This document shows, one piece after another, positions 50,785-58,906 of a stretch of 64,000 nt of DNA. Both the position numbers and the translations under genes were made by a program. How positions within the stretch are numbered: position 1 is the first letter of the stretch; every line of letters starts with the position of its first letter. Where the stretch lies: the NCBI RefSeq assembly GCF_011045025.1, contig NZ_JAAKZX010000018.1:1-64000 (forward strand), in the 5' to 3' direction. The DNA comes from Streptomyces ureilyticus. GTDB lineage: Bacteria > Actinomycetota > Actinomycetes > Streptomycetales > Streptomycetaceae. Below the pieces are notes generated by a model. It was not told the DNA's origin, made no database searches, and saw only the letters and a program-made list of their open reading frames with translations.

Positions 50785-51951
50785 GTGACCGTGGAGAGCA
50801 CTGCCGCGCGCAAGCCGCGACGCAGCGCCGGTACGAAACGCACCAGCGCCAAGAAGCCACCGAGCCCGAGCACCGAGCTCGTGCAGCTGTTGACGCCGGA
50901 GGGTAAACGCGTCAAGCACGCCGAGTACGACCCGTACGTCGCCGACATCACCCCCGAAGAGCTGCGCGGTCTGTACCGCGACATGGTGCTCACCCGCCGC
51001 TTCGACGCCGAGGCGACCTCGCTGCAGCGTCAGGGCGAACTGGGCCTATGGGCCTCGCTGCTCGGCCAGGAGGCCGCCCAGATCGGCTCCGGGCGGGCCC
51101 TGCGCGACGACGACTACGTCTTCCCGACCTACCGCGAGCACGGCGTCGCCTGGTGCCGCGGCGTCGACCCGACCAATCTGCTCGGCATGTTCCGCGGCGT
51201 GAACAACGGCGGCTGGGACCCCAACAGCAACAACTTCCACCTCTACACGATCGTCATCGGCTCGCAGACCCTGCACGCCACCGGCTACGCGATGGGCGTG
51301 GCCAAGGACGGCGCGGACTCGGCCGTGATCGCGTACTTCGGAGACGGCGCCTCCAGCCAGGGCGATGTTGCCGAATCGTTCACCTTCTCCGCGGTCTACA
51401 ACGCACCCGTCGTGTTCTTCTGCCAGAACAACCAGTGGGCCATCTCCGAGCCCACCGAGAAGCAGACCCGCGTCCCGCTCTACCAGCGCGCACAGGGCTA
51501 CGGCTTCCCGGGCGTACGCGTCGACGGCAATGACGTACTGGCTTGCCTGGCCGTCACCAAGTGGGCCCTGGAGCGGGCCCGCCGGGGCGAGGGACCCACG
51601 CTCGTCGAGGCGTTCACGTACCGCATGGGCGCGCACACCACCTCCGACGACCCGAGCCGCTATCGGCACGACGACGAGCGGATTTCGTGGGAGGCGAAGG
51701 ACCCGATCCAGCGCCTGCGCAGCTATCTCGCGTCCGAAACTGACACGGATGAGGGATTTTTCGGGGAACTCGAAGCCGAGAGCGAGGCGTTGGGCAGGCG
51801 AGTGCGCGAAGTGGTACGTGCCATGCCGGACCCGGACCACTTCGCCATCTTCGAGAACGTGTACGCGGACGGGCACGCGCTCGTCGACGAGGAGCGGGCC
51901 CAGTTCGCCGCCTACCAGGCGTCGTTCGTTGCGGAAGGGGAGGGTGAGTAG
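50785..51951 (+). CDS. bkdA2: Branched-chain 2-oxoacid dehydrogenase E1 alpha, second copy
   Basis: This 388-residue subunit has a basic Ser/Lys-rich N-terminus and the ThDP motif GDGASSQGDVAESFTFSAVYNAPVVFFCQNN. Substrate loops include YRMGAHTTSDDPSRYR. It is a paralogue of the protein at 37286 rather than a close duplicate, since sequence outside motifs differs widely. GTG 50785 follows GGAGGAG. It starts a three-gene operon. Confidence 0.93.
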   Translation: MTVESTAARKPRRSAGTKRTSAKKPPSPSTELVQLLTPEGKRVKHAEYDPYVADITPEELRGLYRDMVLTRRFDAEATSLQRQGELGLWASLLGQEAAQIGSGRALRDDDYVFPTYREHGVAWCRGVDPTNLLGMFRGVNNGGWDPNSNNFHLYTIVIGSQTLHATGYAMGVAKDGADSAVIAYFGDGASSQGDVAESFTFSAVYNAPVVFFCQNNQWAISEPTEKQTRVPLYQRAQGYGFPGVRVDGNDVLACLAVTKWALERARRGEGPTLVEAFTYRMGAHTTSDDPSRYRHDDERISWEAKDPIQRLRSYLASETDTDEGFFGELEAESEALGRRVREVVRAMPDPDHFAIFENVYADGHALVDEERAQFAAYQASFVAEGEGE

Positions 51952-51953
51952 CG

Positions 51954-52934
51954 ATGGCGGCAGAAAAGATGGCGCTGGCCAAGGCGATCAACGAATCGCT
52001 GCGTACGGCCCTCGACGCCGACCCCAAGGTCCTGATCATGGGCGAGGACGTCGGCAAGCTCGGCGGTGTCTTCCGGGTCACCGACGGTCTGCAGAAGGAC
52101 TTCGGCGAGGACCGGGTCATCGACACCCCGCTCGCCGAGTCGGGCATCGTCGGCACGGCGATCGGCCTCGCGCTGCGCGGCTACCGCCCGGTGGTGGAGA
52201 TCCAGTTCGACGGCTTCGTCTTCCCGGCGTACGACCAGATCGTCACGCAGCTCGCGAAGATGCACGCGCGGGCGCTCGGCAAGATCAAGATGCCGGTCGT
52301 CATCCGCATTCCGTACGGCGGCGGAATCGGCGCCGTCGAGCACCACTCGGAGTCCCCGGAGGCGCTGTTCGCGCATGTGGCGGGCCTGAAGGTGGTCTCG
52401 CCGTCGAACGCGAGCGACGCCTACTGGATGATGCAGCAGGCCATCCACAGCGACGACCCGGTGATCTTCTTCGAGCCCAAGCGGCGTTACTGGGACAAGG
52501 CCGAGGTCGACCCCGAGGCGATCCCCGGGCCGCTGCACAAGGCCCGTGTGGTGCGCGAGGGCAGCGACCTGACGCTTGCCGCGTACGGCCCGATGGTGAA
52601 GGTCTGCCAGGAGGCCGCGAACGCCGCCCAGGAGGAGGGCAAGTCGCTGGAGGTCCTGGACCTGCGCTCGGTCTCGCCGATCGACTTCGACACCGTCCAG
52701 GCCTCGGTCCAGAAGACCGGCCGCCTGGTCGTGGTCCACGAGGCCCCGGTGTTCTTCGGCTCCGGAGCGGAGATCGCCGCGCGCATCACGGAGCGGTGCT
52801 TCTACCACCTGGAGGCACCCGTCCTGAGGGTCGGCGGCTACCACGCCCCGTATCCGCCGGCGCGCCTGGAGGACGAGTACCTGCCGGGCCTGGACCGGGT
52901 GCTCGATGCCGTCGACCGCTCGCTGGCGTACTGA
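51954..52934 (+). CDS. bkdB2: Branched-chain 2-oxoacid dehydrogenase E1 beta, second copy
   Basis: This 326-residue E1 beta subunit shows LIMGEDVGKLGGVFRVTDGL, DTPLAESGIVGTAIGLALRGYRPVVEIQFDGF, RIPYGGGIGAVEHHSESPE and VVHEAPVFFGSGAEIAARI. It starts 2 nt after the bkdA2 stop and pairs with it in the ThDP tetramer. It is closely similar to the product at 38434 throughout the first 140 residues. Confidence 0.94.
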   Translation: MAAEKMALAKAINESLRTALDADPKVLIMGEDVGKLGGVFRVTDGLQKDFGEDRVIDTPLAESGIVGTAIGLALRGYRPVVEIQFDGFVFPAYDQIVTQLAKMHARALGKIKMPVVIRIPYGGGIGAVEHHSESPEALFAHVAGLKVVSPSNASDAYWMMQQAIHSDDPVIFFEPKRRYWDKAEVDPEAIPGPLHKARVVREGSDLTLAAYGPMVKVCQEAANAAQEEGKSLEVLDLRSVSPIDFDTVQASVQKTGRLVVVHEAPVFFGSGAEIAARITERCFYHLEAPVLRVGGYHAPYPPARLEDEYLPGLDRVLDAVDRSLAY

Positions 52935-52944
52935 GGAGAGGGTC

Positions 52945-54462
52945 GTGACGACGATGACGGAAGCGTCCGTGCGGGAGTTCAAGATGCCCGACGTGGGCGA
53001 GGGACTCACCGAGGCCGAGATCCTCAAGTGGTACGTGCAGCCCGGTGACACCGTCACCGATGGGCAGGTGGTCTGCGAGGTCGAGACGGCGAAGGCGGCC
53101 GTCGAGCTGCCGATTCCGTACAACGGGGTCGTGCGGGAGCTCAGGTTCCCCGAAGGGACGACGGTCGACGTGGGCACGGCGATCATCACCGTCGACGAGG
53201 GGGGCGGGGCTGCCTCCGGTGGGGCTGCTCCGGCGGCGGAGTCCGAGACATCAACGGAGACTCCGGCTGCGACCCCGCCCGCGCCGGAGGCGCAGAAACC
53301 CGAGGGGCGCAAACCGGTCCTGGTCGGGTACGGCGTGGCCGAGGCGTCGACGAAGCGGCGTCCCCGTAAGGGGGTTCCGGTTCAGCAGGCCCAGGGGCAG
53401 GCCCAGACCCGGGCAGGGGCCCAGCGGCCCGCGGCGGCGGCTGCGGCTGCGGTCCAGGGCGAACTGAACGGGCACACGAGTCCTGTGGACCGCCCCTCTC
53501 CGGTGGGCGGTACGCCTTCGGCCGGCAGTCCGCCCTCGCCCGGCAGTACGACTCCGGTGGGCCGCCCGCTGGCGAAGCCGCCGGTGCGCAAGCTGGCCAA
53601 GGACCTGGGCGTGGACCTGGCGACGGTCACCCCGTCCGGGCCGGACGGGGTCATCACGCGCGAGGACGTGCACGCGGCGTCGGCGCCCCCGGCTCCCGAG
53701 CCGGTGCAGACGCCCGTCGCCGCGCCGACGCCGGCACCGGCGGCGGTGTCGCACGAGGGCGCCCGTGAGACCCGTATCCCCATCAAGGGCGTCCGCAAGG
53801 CCACGGCGACCGCGATGATCGACTCGGCGTTCACGGCGCCGCATGTCACGGAGTTCGTGACGGTCGACGTGACCCGCACGATGAAGCTCATCGAGGAGCT
53901 CAAGCAGGACAAGGACCTCGCGGGCCTGCGCGTGAACCCCCTCCTGCTCATTGCCAAGGCCCTCCTGGTGGCGATCAAGCGGCATCCTGAGGTGAACGCG
54001 TCCTGGGACGAGGCGAACCAGGAGATCGTGCTCAAGCACTACGTGAACCTGGGCATCGCGGCGGCCACCCCCCGCGGCCTGATCGTCCCGAACATCAAGG
54101 ACGCCCACACCAAGACGCTGCCCGAACTGGCGCAGGCACTCGGCGAGTTGGTGTCAACAGCCCGCGAGGGCAGGACATCCCCCGCTGCCATGCAGGGCGG
54201 TACGGTCACGATCACGAACGTCGGAGTCTTCGGCGTCGACACGGGCACGCCGCTCCTCAACCCTGGCGAGTCCGCGATCCTCGCCGTCGGCCAGATCAAG
54301 CCCCAGCCCTGGGTCCACAAGGGCAAGGTGAAGCCGCGCCAGGTCACCACGCTGGCGCTCAGCTTCGACCACCGCCTGGTGGACGGGGAGTTGGGCTCCA
54401 AGGTGCTGGCGGATGTGGCGGCGATCCTGGAGCAGCCGAAGCGGCTGATTACCTGGGCCTGA
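52945..54462 (+). CDS. bkdC2: Branched-chain 2-oxoacid dehydrogenase E2, second copy
   Basis: This 505-residue acyltransferase has one lipoyl domain (Lys in CEVETAKAAVELP), a Pro/Ala/Gly linker, a subunit-binding domain (VRKLAKDLGVDLATVTPSGPDGVITRED) and a catalytic core ending LALSFDHRLVDGELGSK, with the DHRxxDG active-site motif. GTG 52945 has GAGGAGAGG upstream; ATG 52954 is possible. It ends the operon before the hairpin at 54495-54523. Confidence 0.93.
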   Translation: MTTMTEASVREFKMPDVGEGLTEAEILKWYVQPGDTVTDGQVVCEVETAKAAVELPIPYNGVVRELRFPEGTTVDVGTAIITVDEGGGAASGGAAPAAESETSTETPAATPPAPEAQKPEGRKPVLVGYGVAEASTKRRPRKGVPVQQAQGQAQTRAGAQRPAAAAAAAVQGELNGHTSPVDRPSPVGGTPSAGSPPSPGSTTPVGRPLAKPPVRKLAKDLGVDLATVTPSGPDGVITREDVHAASAPPAPEPVQTPVAAPTPAPAAVSHEGARETRIPIKGVRKATATAMIDSAFTAPHVTEFVTVDVTRTMKLIEELKQDKDLAGLRVNPLLLIAKALLVAIKRHPEVNASWDEANQEIVLKHYVNLGIAAATPRGLIVPNIKDAHTKTLPELAQALGELVSTAREGRTSPAAMQGGTVTITNVGVFGVDTGTPLLNPGESAILAVGQIKPQPWVHKGKVKPRQVTTLALSFDHRLVDGELGSKVLADVAAILEQPKRLITWA

Positions 54463-54494
54463 CGGTCGTCGGTTGGACAGATTCCACGCAGAGA

Positions 54495-54523
54495 GGCGGT
54501 CGCAAGTTGGGATTGCGGCCGCC
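54495..54523 (+). terminator. Terminator after bkdC2
   Basis: GGCGGTCGCAA (54495-54505) pairs with TTGCGGCCGCC (54513-54523), with one G-T pair and a 7-nt loop, 32 nt after the stop. Confidence 0.75.
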
Positions 54524-54610
54524 CCCTCTGTCGGTCCCGCTTCAGTGGCCCGGGGCAGGGCTGGTTGAGCACGGCGGGCTGCACCTCGGCCTCCTCAAGG
54601 GGGCTCGTCC

Positions 54611-54682
54611 CCACTCTCTACCTGCGGGGATGCTGAGACAGTGACTTCCAGTCACTGTCTCGAGAAAGTCTCGATGCTCCTC
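54611..54682 (+). repeat. Structured repeat element, copy A
   Basis: This 72-nt element is 57/72 identical, without gaps, to 57231-57302. It contains a perfect 12-bp hairpin (54635-54646 with 54650-54661) and a second perfect 6-bp hairpin (54660-54665 with 54669-54674) that shares two bases with the first, so they may be alternative structures. Confidence 0.8.
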
Positions 54683-54787
54683 CGGTATGGCGGAGGGCGC
54701 CCGGTGTCTGCGGATGAGGAACACGCGGAGAGGGCTGCCCAGTCGTCACCATGACGGGGCAGCCCACTTGTGGACCCTGTGCCGAGT

Positions 54788-55042
54788 TCAGACGGCTGTG
54801 CTTCCCACCATGAGGATCTTGATGGCGACGGTCCCGCCGTCGATCTCGTACGTGGCTCGGTAGGCGCCGACACGCAGTCGTCGCAGGCTGGTGCCGCCGA
54901 GTTTGCTGCTTGTGGCGGGCTCAGGATTCCGGGCAAGTTCGTTGATCGCTTTGACCAGTGGCTTCACCGAGTCACCGTCGCGCGCCCGGAGTCGCTTGAG
55001 GCCCTCGGACGCGGTCCTCTCCCAGATGATCGTGTATGTCAA
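54788..55042 (-). CDS. RelE/ParE-type toxin-like protein
   Basis: This 84-residue protein has the RelE fold pattern: YTIIWERTASEGLKRLRARDG at the N-terminus, INELARNPEPATSSKLGGTSLRRLRVGAYRATYEID in the core and VAIKILMVGST at the end. RelE toxins cleave mRNA on the ribosome; ParE relatives inhibit gyrase. The TTG start at 55042 overlaps the upstream stop (TTGA), so translation is coupled. The upstream gene takes the antitoxin position but is not a recognised antitoxin. Confidence 0.82.
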   Translation of the reverse strand: MTYTIIWERTASEGLKRLRARDGDSVKPLVKAINELARNPEPATSSKLGGTSLRRLRVGAYRATYEIDGGTVAIKILMVGSTAV

Positions 55043-55386
55043 GGGACTTCCGATCCGGCGGCGATGGCCTCGATCTGTTCCGGGGTGGACGTCGGGCCGC
55101 CCACGGCGCGCGCATACAGGGAGACGGTCACGTCGGCGAAGTCGATCGCCGCCCGGCGGGTCTCCTCGTCCGACGCCGAGTCGGCGAGTGCCTGGGTCCA
55201 CCAGTGGTTGAGGAAGGCGTCGAAGCTGCCGGAGTCGGTCAGGGCGCCCAACTCCGTGTAGAAATCGGCCCGGTGGTCGAGCCGCAGGGCTGTCCCGATG
55301 CCGTCAACGGTGCGTTGGACGACCTCGCCCGTGAATCCGTTGGCTTCCCGAGCCTCTGCCACTGCGACCTGCCACTCGGCTGCCAT
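55039..55386 (-). CDS. Unrecognised 115-residue protein coupled to RelE-like toxin
   Basis: I do not recognise this family. The protein is acidic and mostly helical (AAEWQVAVAEAREANGFTGEVVQRTVDGIGTAL, then HRADFYTELGALTDSGSFDAFLNHWWTQALAD), with no HTH or ribbon-helix-helix motif. It ends in PEQIEAIAAGSEVP and overlaps the toxin start by 4 nt. Position suggests an antitoxin; its size and sequence do not match the Phd, RelB or HigA types. AAAGGGG precedes ATG 55386; an ATG two codons upstream lies too close to it. Confidence 0.65.
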   Translation of the reverse strand: MAAEWQVAVAEAREANGFTGEVVQRTVDGIGTALRLDHRADFYTELGALTDSGSFDAFLNHWWTQALADSASDEETRRAAIDFADVTVSLYARAVGGPTSTPEQIEAIAAGSEVP

Positions 55387-55450
55387 CTGCATCCCCTTTC
55401 GCCGTGCCGCCAAGGTACCGTCGCGGCACCCTCGCAGACGGCCGAGCAGC

Positions 55451-55870
55451 CTACGCATTCGGCGCTCCCGGAATGTCCAGCTCTGCCCACACCGTCTTTC
55501 CCACGGTGAGCTTCTCCACGGCCCATCGGCTGGAGAGCGTACGAACGATGAGCAGCCCGCGCCCGAACTGGTCGCCGTCGTCCGCCGTGCGGGGTTCCGG
55601 CAGGCGCTCGCCTTTCGGGTCGGTGACGGCGATACGGAAGGCCTTGGCGGTGAGCGAGGTCTCCACTCGGAACAGTCGGTCGTGCAGGCAGCCGTACAGC
55701 AGGGCGTTGATGCACAACTCGCTTGTCAGCAGCGCCGCGTCGGCGGCTACGCCGGATTGGCCCCAGTCGACTGCGAGCTGGGCGACGCGTCTGCGGGCGA
55801 CGGGGATGTTCTGCGGATACGGGGTGTAGCTGATGGCGTCGTGACGGTCCGGGTCACAGGAGCCGGTCAT
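55451..55870 (-). CDS. HATPase (anti-sigma/RsbW-like) ATP-binding protein
   Basis: This 139-residue GHKL-fold ATPase of the HATPase_c_2 type has the N-box LTSELCINALLYGC, a DPKGERLPEPR loop in place of the usual DxGxG, and the G2 box GRGLLIVRTLSSRW. Such proteins commonly partner with XRE/DUF5753 regulators and DUF397 proteins in streptomycete developmental gene sets. AGGAGGTG lies 8 nt before the ATG. It is divergent from the XRE gene across a 260-bp region. Confidence 0.88.
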   Translation of the reverse strand: MTGSCDPDRHDAISYTPYPQNIPVARRRVAQLAVDWGQSGVAADAALLTSELCINALLYGCLHDRLFRVETSLTAKAFRIAVTDPKGERLPEPRTADDGDQFGRGLLIVRTLSSRWAVEKLTVGKTVWAELDIPGAPNA

Positions 55871-56023
55871 CGGCGTGCACCTCCTTGTGCGGGGCTGGAT
55901 GCTCGGGGTGGCCGTCAGATTGGTGGGGGGCTCTGCCGTACAAGCCCTGGGGTGGGCGGCACGGTGCACTTCCATCAACTGGTGTCGCTGAGTAGGTGAT
56001 TGAGTGCTGACCGTAGCTGCGAG

Positions 56024-56066
56024 TCGAGTAGGCCATCACGTCGGTAGGCCATAAATTTCTACTCGA
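56024..56066. promoter_or_regulatory. Inverted-repeat operator candidate between ATPase and XRE genes
   Basis: TCGAGTAG (56024-56031) and CTACTCGA (56059-56066) are perfect arms enclosing two GTAGGCCAT direct repeats and an AT-rich TAAATTT. It is a likely site for the XRE protein; this is inference. Confidence 0.5.
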
Positions 56067-56130
56067 ACTTGCTTGCTCACAGTGTGGAGACGGCACAGAC
56101 TGTGACCAACTTGCTGGGAGGGAGCGCGAT

Positions 56131-57012
56131 ATGGCAGGCAGGAACCCTGATCGCGGTGTGTCTGTGTCGACGGTGCTGGCGCGCCGACTCGGCGGGGAGC
56201 TGCTGCGCATGCGCGAGGGGTGCGGGATGCGTCAGACGCATGCGGCTGAGGCTCTGTCGGCGTCGGTGGCCAAGGTCGCGAAGATGGAGCGTGGTCTCGT
56301 GCCTGTGAGGGATCCGGACGTGCGGGCGCTCTGCCACCTCTACGGGCAGGACGATCCGAAGGGCATCGACCGCCTACTGGCGCTGGCCAAGGCCGACCGT
56401 GACCGCCGCAAGGCCAAGGGCTGGTGGAACCAGTACCCCCACCTGAAGGCGCAGATCGAGTACGTCGCCCTGGAAGACATCGCCACAGAGCTTCGTACCT
56501 GGCAACTCGCCTTCGTTCCGGGCCTCTTGCAGACCGCCGACTACGCCCGCGCTCTCGCCGTGGGTAACGGAGCTTGGAAGGACCTCGACGAGATCGAGTC
56601 CTTCGTGGCGGCGAGGATGGCCCGGCAGGCGAGGCTGGCCGGTGAGCGCCCGCTGCACCTATGGGCAGTGCTGCACGAAGGTGCGCTGCGGCAGCTGGTC
56701 GGTGGAAGGGATGTCATGCGCGCCCAGTTGGAGCACCTTCTCGATGCGGCTCAACTGCCCAACGTACGCGTCCAGATCGTCCCGTTCATCGCGGGCGCTC
56801 ACCCCGGGATGACCAGCGCCTTCACCCTGGTTTCCTTCGCCGAGCCCGGTGCTCTGGACGTTGTTCAGGCGGATACCGTGTCGACGAAGGTCTGGCTCGA
56901 GAGCGAGACTGATGCCGCACACCACGACGCGATTTTCGATCGCATCACGCGGCTGGGGTTGGCGCAGCACAACTCCGTCAGCCTCATCGACAGCATCCGC
57001 AAGGAGATGTAG
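56131..57012 (+). CDS. XRE-family regulator with DUF5753 domain (WhiJ-like)
   Basis: This 293-residue protein has an N-terminal HTH (residues about 17-70: RLGGELLRMREGCGMRQTHAAEALSASVAKVAKMERG). A C-terminal DUF5753 domain (about 105-285) contains LRTWQLAFVPGLLQTADYARAL, HEGALRQLVGG, VQIVPFIAGAHPGMTSAFTLVSF and VSLIDSIRKEM. This architecture is that of WhiJ and AbaA-type regulators of Streptomyces development and antibiotic production. The DUF397 gene follows after 6 nt. Confidence 0.93.
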   Translation: MAGRNPDRGVSVSTVLARRLGGELLRMREGCGMRQTHAAEALSASVAKVAKMERGLVPVRDPDVRALCHLYGQDDPKGIDRLLALAKADRDRRKAKGWWNQYPHLKAQIEYVALEDIATELRTWQLAFVPGLLQTADYARALAVGNGAWKDLDEIESFVAARMARQARLAGERPLHLWAVLHEGALRQLVGGRDVMRAQLEHLLDAAQLPNVRVQIVPFIAGAHPGMTSAFTLVSFAEPGALDVVQADTVSTKVWLESETDAAHHDAIFDRITRLGLAQHNSVSLIDSIRKEM

Positions 57013-57018
57013 GCCAAC

Positions 57019-57210
57019 GTGTCCGAGTTCCAGTTCGCGAAGTCCACGTACAGCAGCGGCGACCCGCACGGCGAGTGCGTCGAAGTCGCCCGCAACATCC
57101 CCGGCACCATAGCCATCCGCGACTCCAAGGACCTCGACGGCCCGATACTCCGGCTTGCGCCGAAGGCGTGGTTGTCTTTCGTCGAGTCCACCGTGAGGTG
57201 CCAGCCCTGA
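57019..57210 (+). CDS. DUF397 domain protein
   Basis: This 63-residue protein shows the DUF397 pattern FAKSTYSSGDPHGECVEVARNIPGTIAIRDSKDLDGPIL and ends VRCQP. DUF397 proteins are the small partners, probably antagonists, of XRE/DUF5753 regulators such as WhiJ. GTG 57019 lies 6 nt after the upstream stop. Copy B of the structured repeat begins 20 nt after the stop. Confidence 0.92.
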   Translation: MSEFQFAKSTYSSGDPHGECVEVARNIPGTIAIRDSKDLDGPILRLAPKAWLSFVESTVRCQP

Positions 57211-57230
57211 GCCGGGAGACCTTTTCTCCA

Positions 57231-57302
57231 CCACTCTCCACCTGCGGAAATGCTGAGACCGCAAGCTCCAGTTACGGTCTCGAGAATCTCTCAGTGCCCC
57301 TC
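57231..57302 (+). repeat. Structured repeat element, copy B
   Basis: The counterpart of 54611-54682 is in the same orientation and register. The stem is conserved with at least one compensatory change: the A-T pair of copy A at stem position 5 is C-G here. The second hairpin is GAGA-ATC-TCTC. It overlaps the end of the MFS remnant. Confidence 0.8.
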
Positions 57303-57680
57303 GGGGACCCGGTCGGAGAATGCCTGCCTCGATTTCTTGGAAGCCAAGACAGGCACGGCGACCAGTGCGAGCGCGCTAATGGTGTTGAGTGCCGGGGTGA
57401 GGCCGAAGGTCGTGACGAGTGCCGGTGCGCCCAGTGCGCCGACAACGGCGGCGAGGGAGTCCACGGCGAAGAACAGGGCGCCGATGCGGCCGAGCATGGC
57501 GGGCGGGGCGGTGCGCTGGATGTGGGTTTCCACGGAGATGAGCAGGACGCTGCCGGGTAAGCCGATCAGAGCCGCAGCCGCGATGGCGGTCGGCAGATTC
57601 GGTGCGTTGAACAGGGCGAAGTACGCCGCGCCGTTGGCCAGTTGAGTCGTACTCAGTAGGACCTCGATCGGCTCCTGGAC
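57291..57680 (-). pseudogene. C-terminal remnant of an MFS transporter
   Basis: About 125 residues match the last four helices of an enterobactin-exporter-like MFS protein: TTQLANGAAYFALFNAPNLPTAIAAAALIGLPGSVLLISVETHIQRTAPPAMLGRIGALFFAVDSLAAVVGALGAPAL, then SALALVAVPVLA. The eight N-terminal helices and any normal start are absent. Upstream codons (to about 57749) look random and run into a terminator hairpin. It is therefore a decayed or truncated gene at the right border of the accessory island. Confidence 0.78.
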
Positions 57681-57722
57681 CTGCTCCTGTTGGCCCAGTG
57701 GGAGTCTGAGGCGGAGAAGTGA

Positions 57723-57779
57723 GACGGGGAGGGGAGTTGGGCGGAGCATCGGCTGCCCCGCCCAACTCCCCTCCCCGTC
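57723..57779. terminator. Very strong terminator hairpin after carboxypeptidase gene
   Basis: Perfect 22-bp arms at 57723-57744 and 57758-57779 have a 13-nt loop, 14 nt beyond the stop of the minus-strand carboxypeptidase. Confidence 0.85.
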
Positions 57780-57792
57780 GCCCTACCTCTTG

Positions 57793-58692
57793 CTACCGCC
57801 TGAACGCGTAATCCATCATCTTCTTCGCGTCCGATGCGCGGCTCGTCGACGAAGTCGACGCGAGGACCGTGCCGATGACCGTCTTGCCGTTGCGCGTCGC
57901 GGCGAAGACCAGGCAGTACTTGGCCTCCGGGCCGGAGCCGGTCTTGACGCCGAGGGCGCCGGTGTAGGTGCCGAGGAGGGGGTTCGTGTTCTTCCAGGGC
58001 GCCATCGTGCGGGTGCCGCCGGTCCTGGTGGTCGTCTTGGCCGTGTAGTTCTTCGTCTTGACGATCGAGCGGAACGTGGAGTTCTTCATCGCGCTGCTGG
58101 CGAGCTTCGTCAGGTCGCGCGGCGTGGAGTAGTTCGAGCCCCTGCCGATGCCGTCGAACGAGTCGAACTTCGTGTTCCTCAGGCCCAGGTCCCTGGCCTG
58201 CTTGTTCATCTTGCCGATGAACGACTTCACGCGGGCGGCCCGCGTCGAGCCGGAGCCGAACTTGTCGGCGAGCGCGTACGCGGCGTCGCAGCCGGACGGC
58301 AGCATCAGCCCGTACAGCAGCTGACGGACCGTGACCTTGTCGCCGACGATCAGCTTGGCGTTCGAGGCCCAGTTGTTCTGGACGATGTAGTCGCTGTACG
58401 CCTTCTGGATCGTGACCTTGGCGTTCAGGTTGAGGTTCGGCTGCGACAGCACGACCTTCGCGGTCATGATCTTCGTGGTCGAGCCGGTGGAGCGGCGGGT
58501 GTCCGCGGCCTTCGTGTAAAGCGTCTTGGCGGTGCCGTTGTTCATCACGTAGCCGCCCTTGGCGGCGATCGTGGGCGCGGTGGCGGCCGTCGCGGGCGCC
58601 GCGGTGAGGGCTCCGGTCGCGAGCATGGCTCCGGTGGTGATGACCACGGCGGCAGCTCTGCGGACCCGTGCGCCCATAATGCCGGTTTTCAA
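57793..58692 (-). CDS. Secreted D-alanyl-D-alanine carboxypeptidase
   Basis: This 299-residue exported peptidase of the S11 family has a signal peptide at residues 1-37 (AAAVVITTGAMLATGALTAAPATAATA). The active-site Ser71 lies in STTK, the second motif is SGC in LMLPSGCDAAYALAD (SGN in most relatives), and the third is KTG in GVKTGSG. It removes the terminal D-Ala of peptidoglycan stems. The C-terminal PBP5 domain and membrane tail are absent, so it should be released. Confidence 0.92.
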   Translation of the reverse strand: MKTGIMGARVRRAAAVVITTGAMLATGALTAAPATAATAPTIAAKGGYVMNNGTAKTLYTKAADTRRSTGSTTKIMTAKVVLSQPNLNLNAKVTIQKAYSDYIVQNNWASNAKLIVGDKVTVRQLLYGLMLPSGCDAAYALADKFGSGSTRAARVKSFIGKMNKQARDLGLRNTKFDSFDGIGRGSNYSTPRDLTKLASSAMKNSTFRSIVKTKNYTAKTTTRTGGTRTMAPWKNTNPLLGTYTGALGVKTGSGPEAKYCLVFAATRNGKTVIGTVLASTSSTSRASDAKKMMDYAFRR

Positions 58693-58894
58693 GTCGAGTA
58701 CCCCGATTACGTCGTATGCCCCAAATGCCCCTGGAGGGCGGCCACTTGGCGGCGACCTGAGCGAGTCGCCTGCCCCTGCGACACGTATGACACGTAAGTA
58801 GCACAGGTGGTTGCAGCATCCGTGGGGCGGGGTGCATTTAGCGCCGTGCGTTCCGAATCCTGGACGGCCCGCGACGATGCGTACGTGTTGTATC

Positions 58895-58900
58895 TATGCT
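58895..58900 (+). promoter_or_regulatory. -10 element TATGCT of a probable leaderless transcript
   Basis: TATGCT ends 6 nt before ATG 58907 of the GntR gene; no ribosome site is present. Confidence 0.5.
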
Positions 58901-58906
58901 GTGCGC

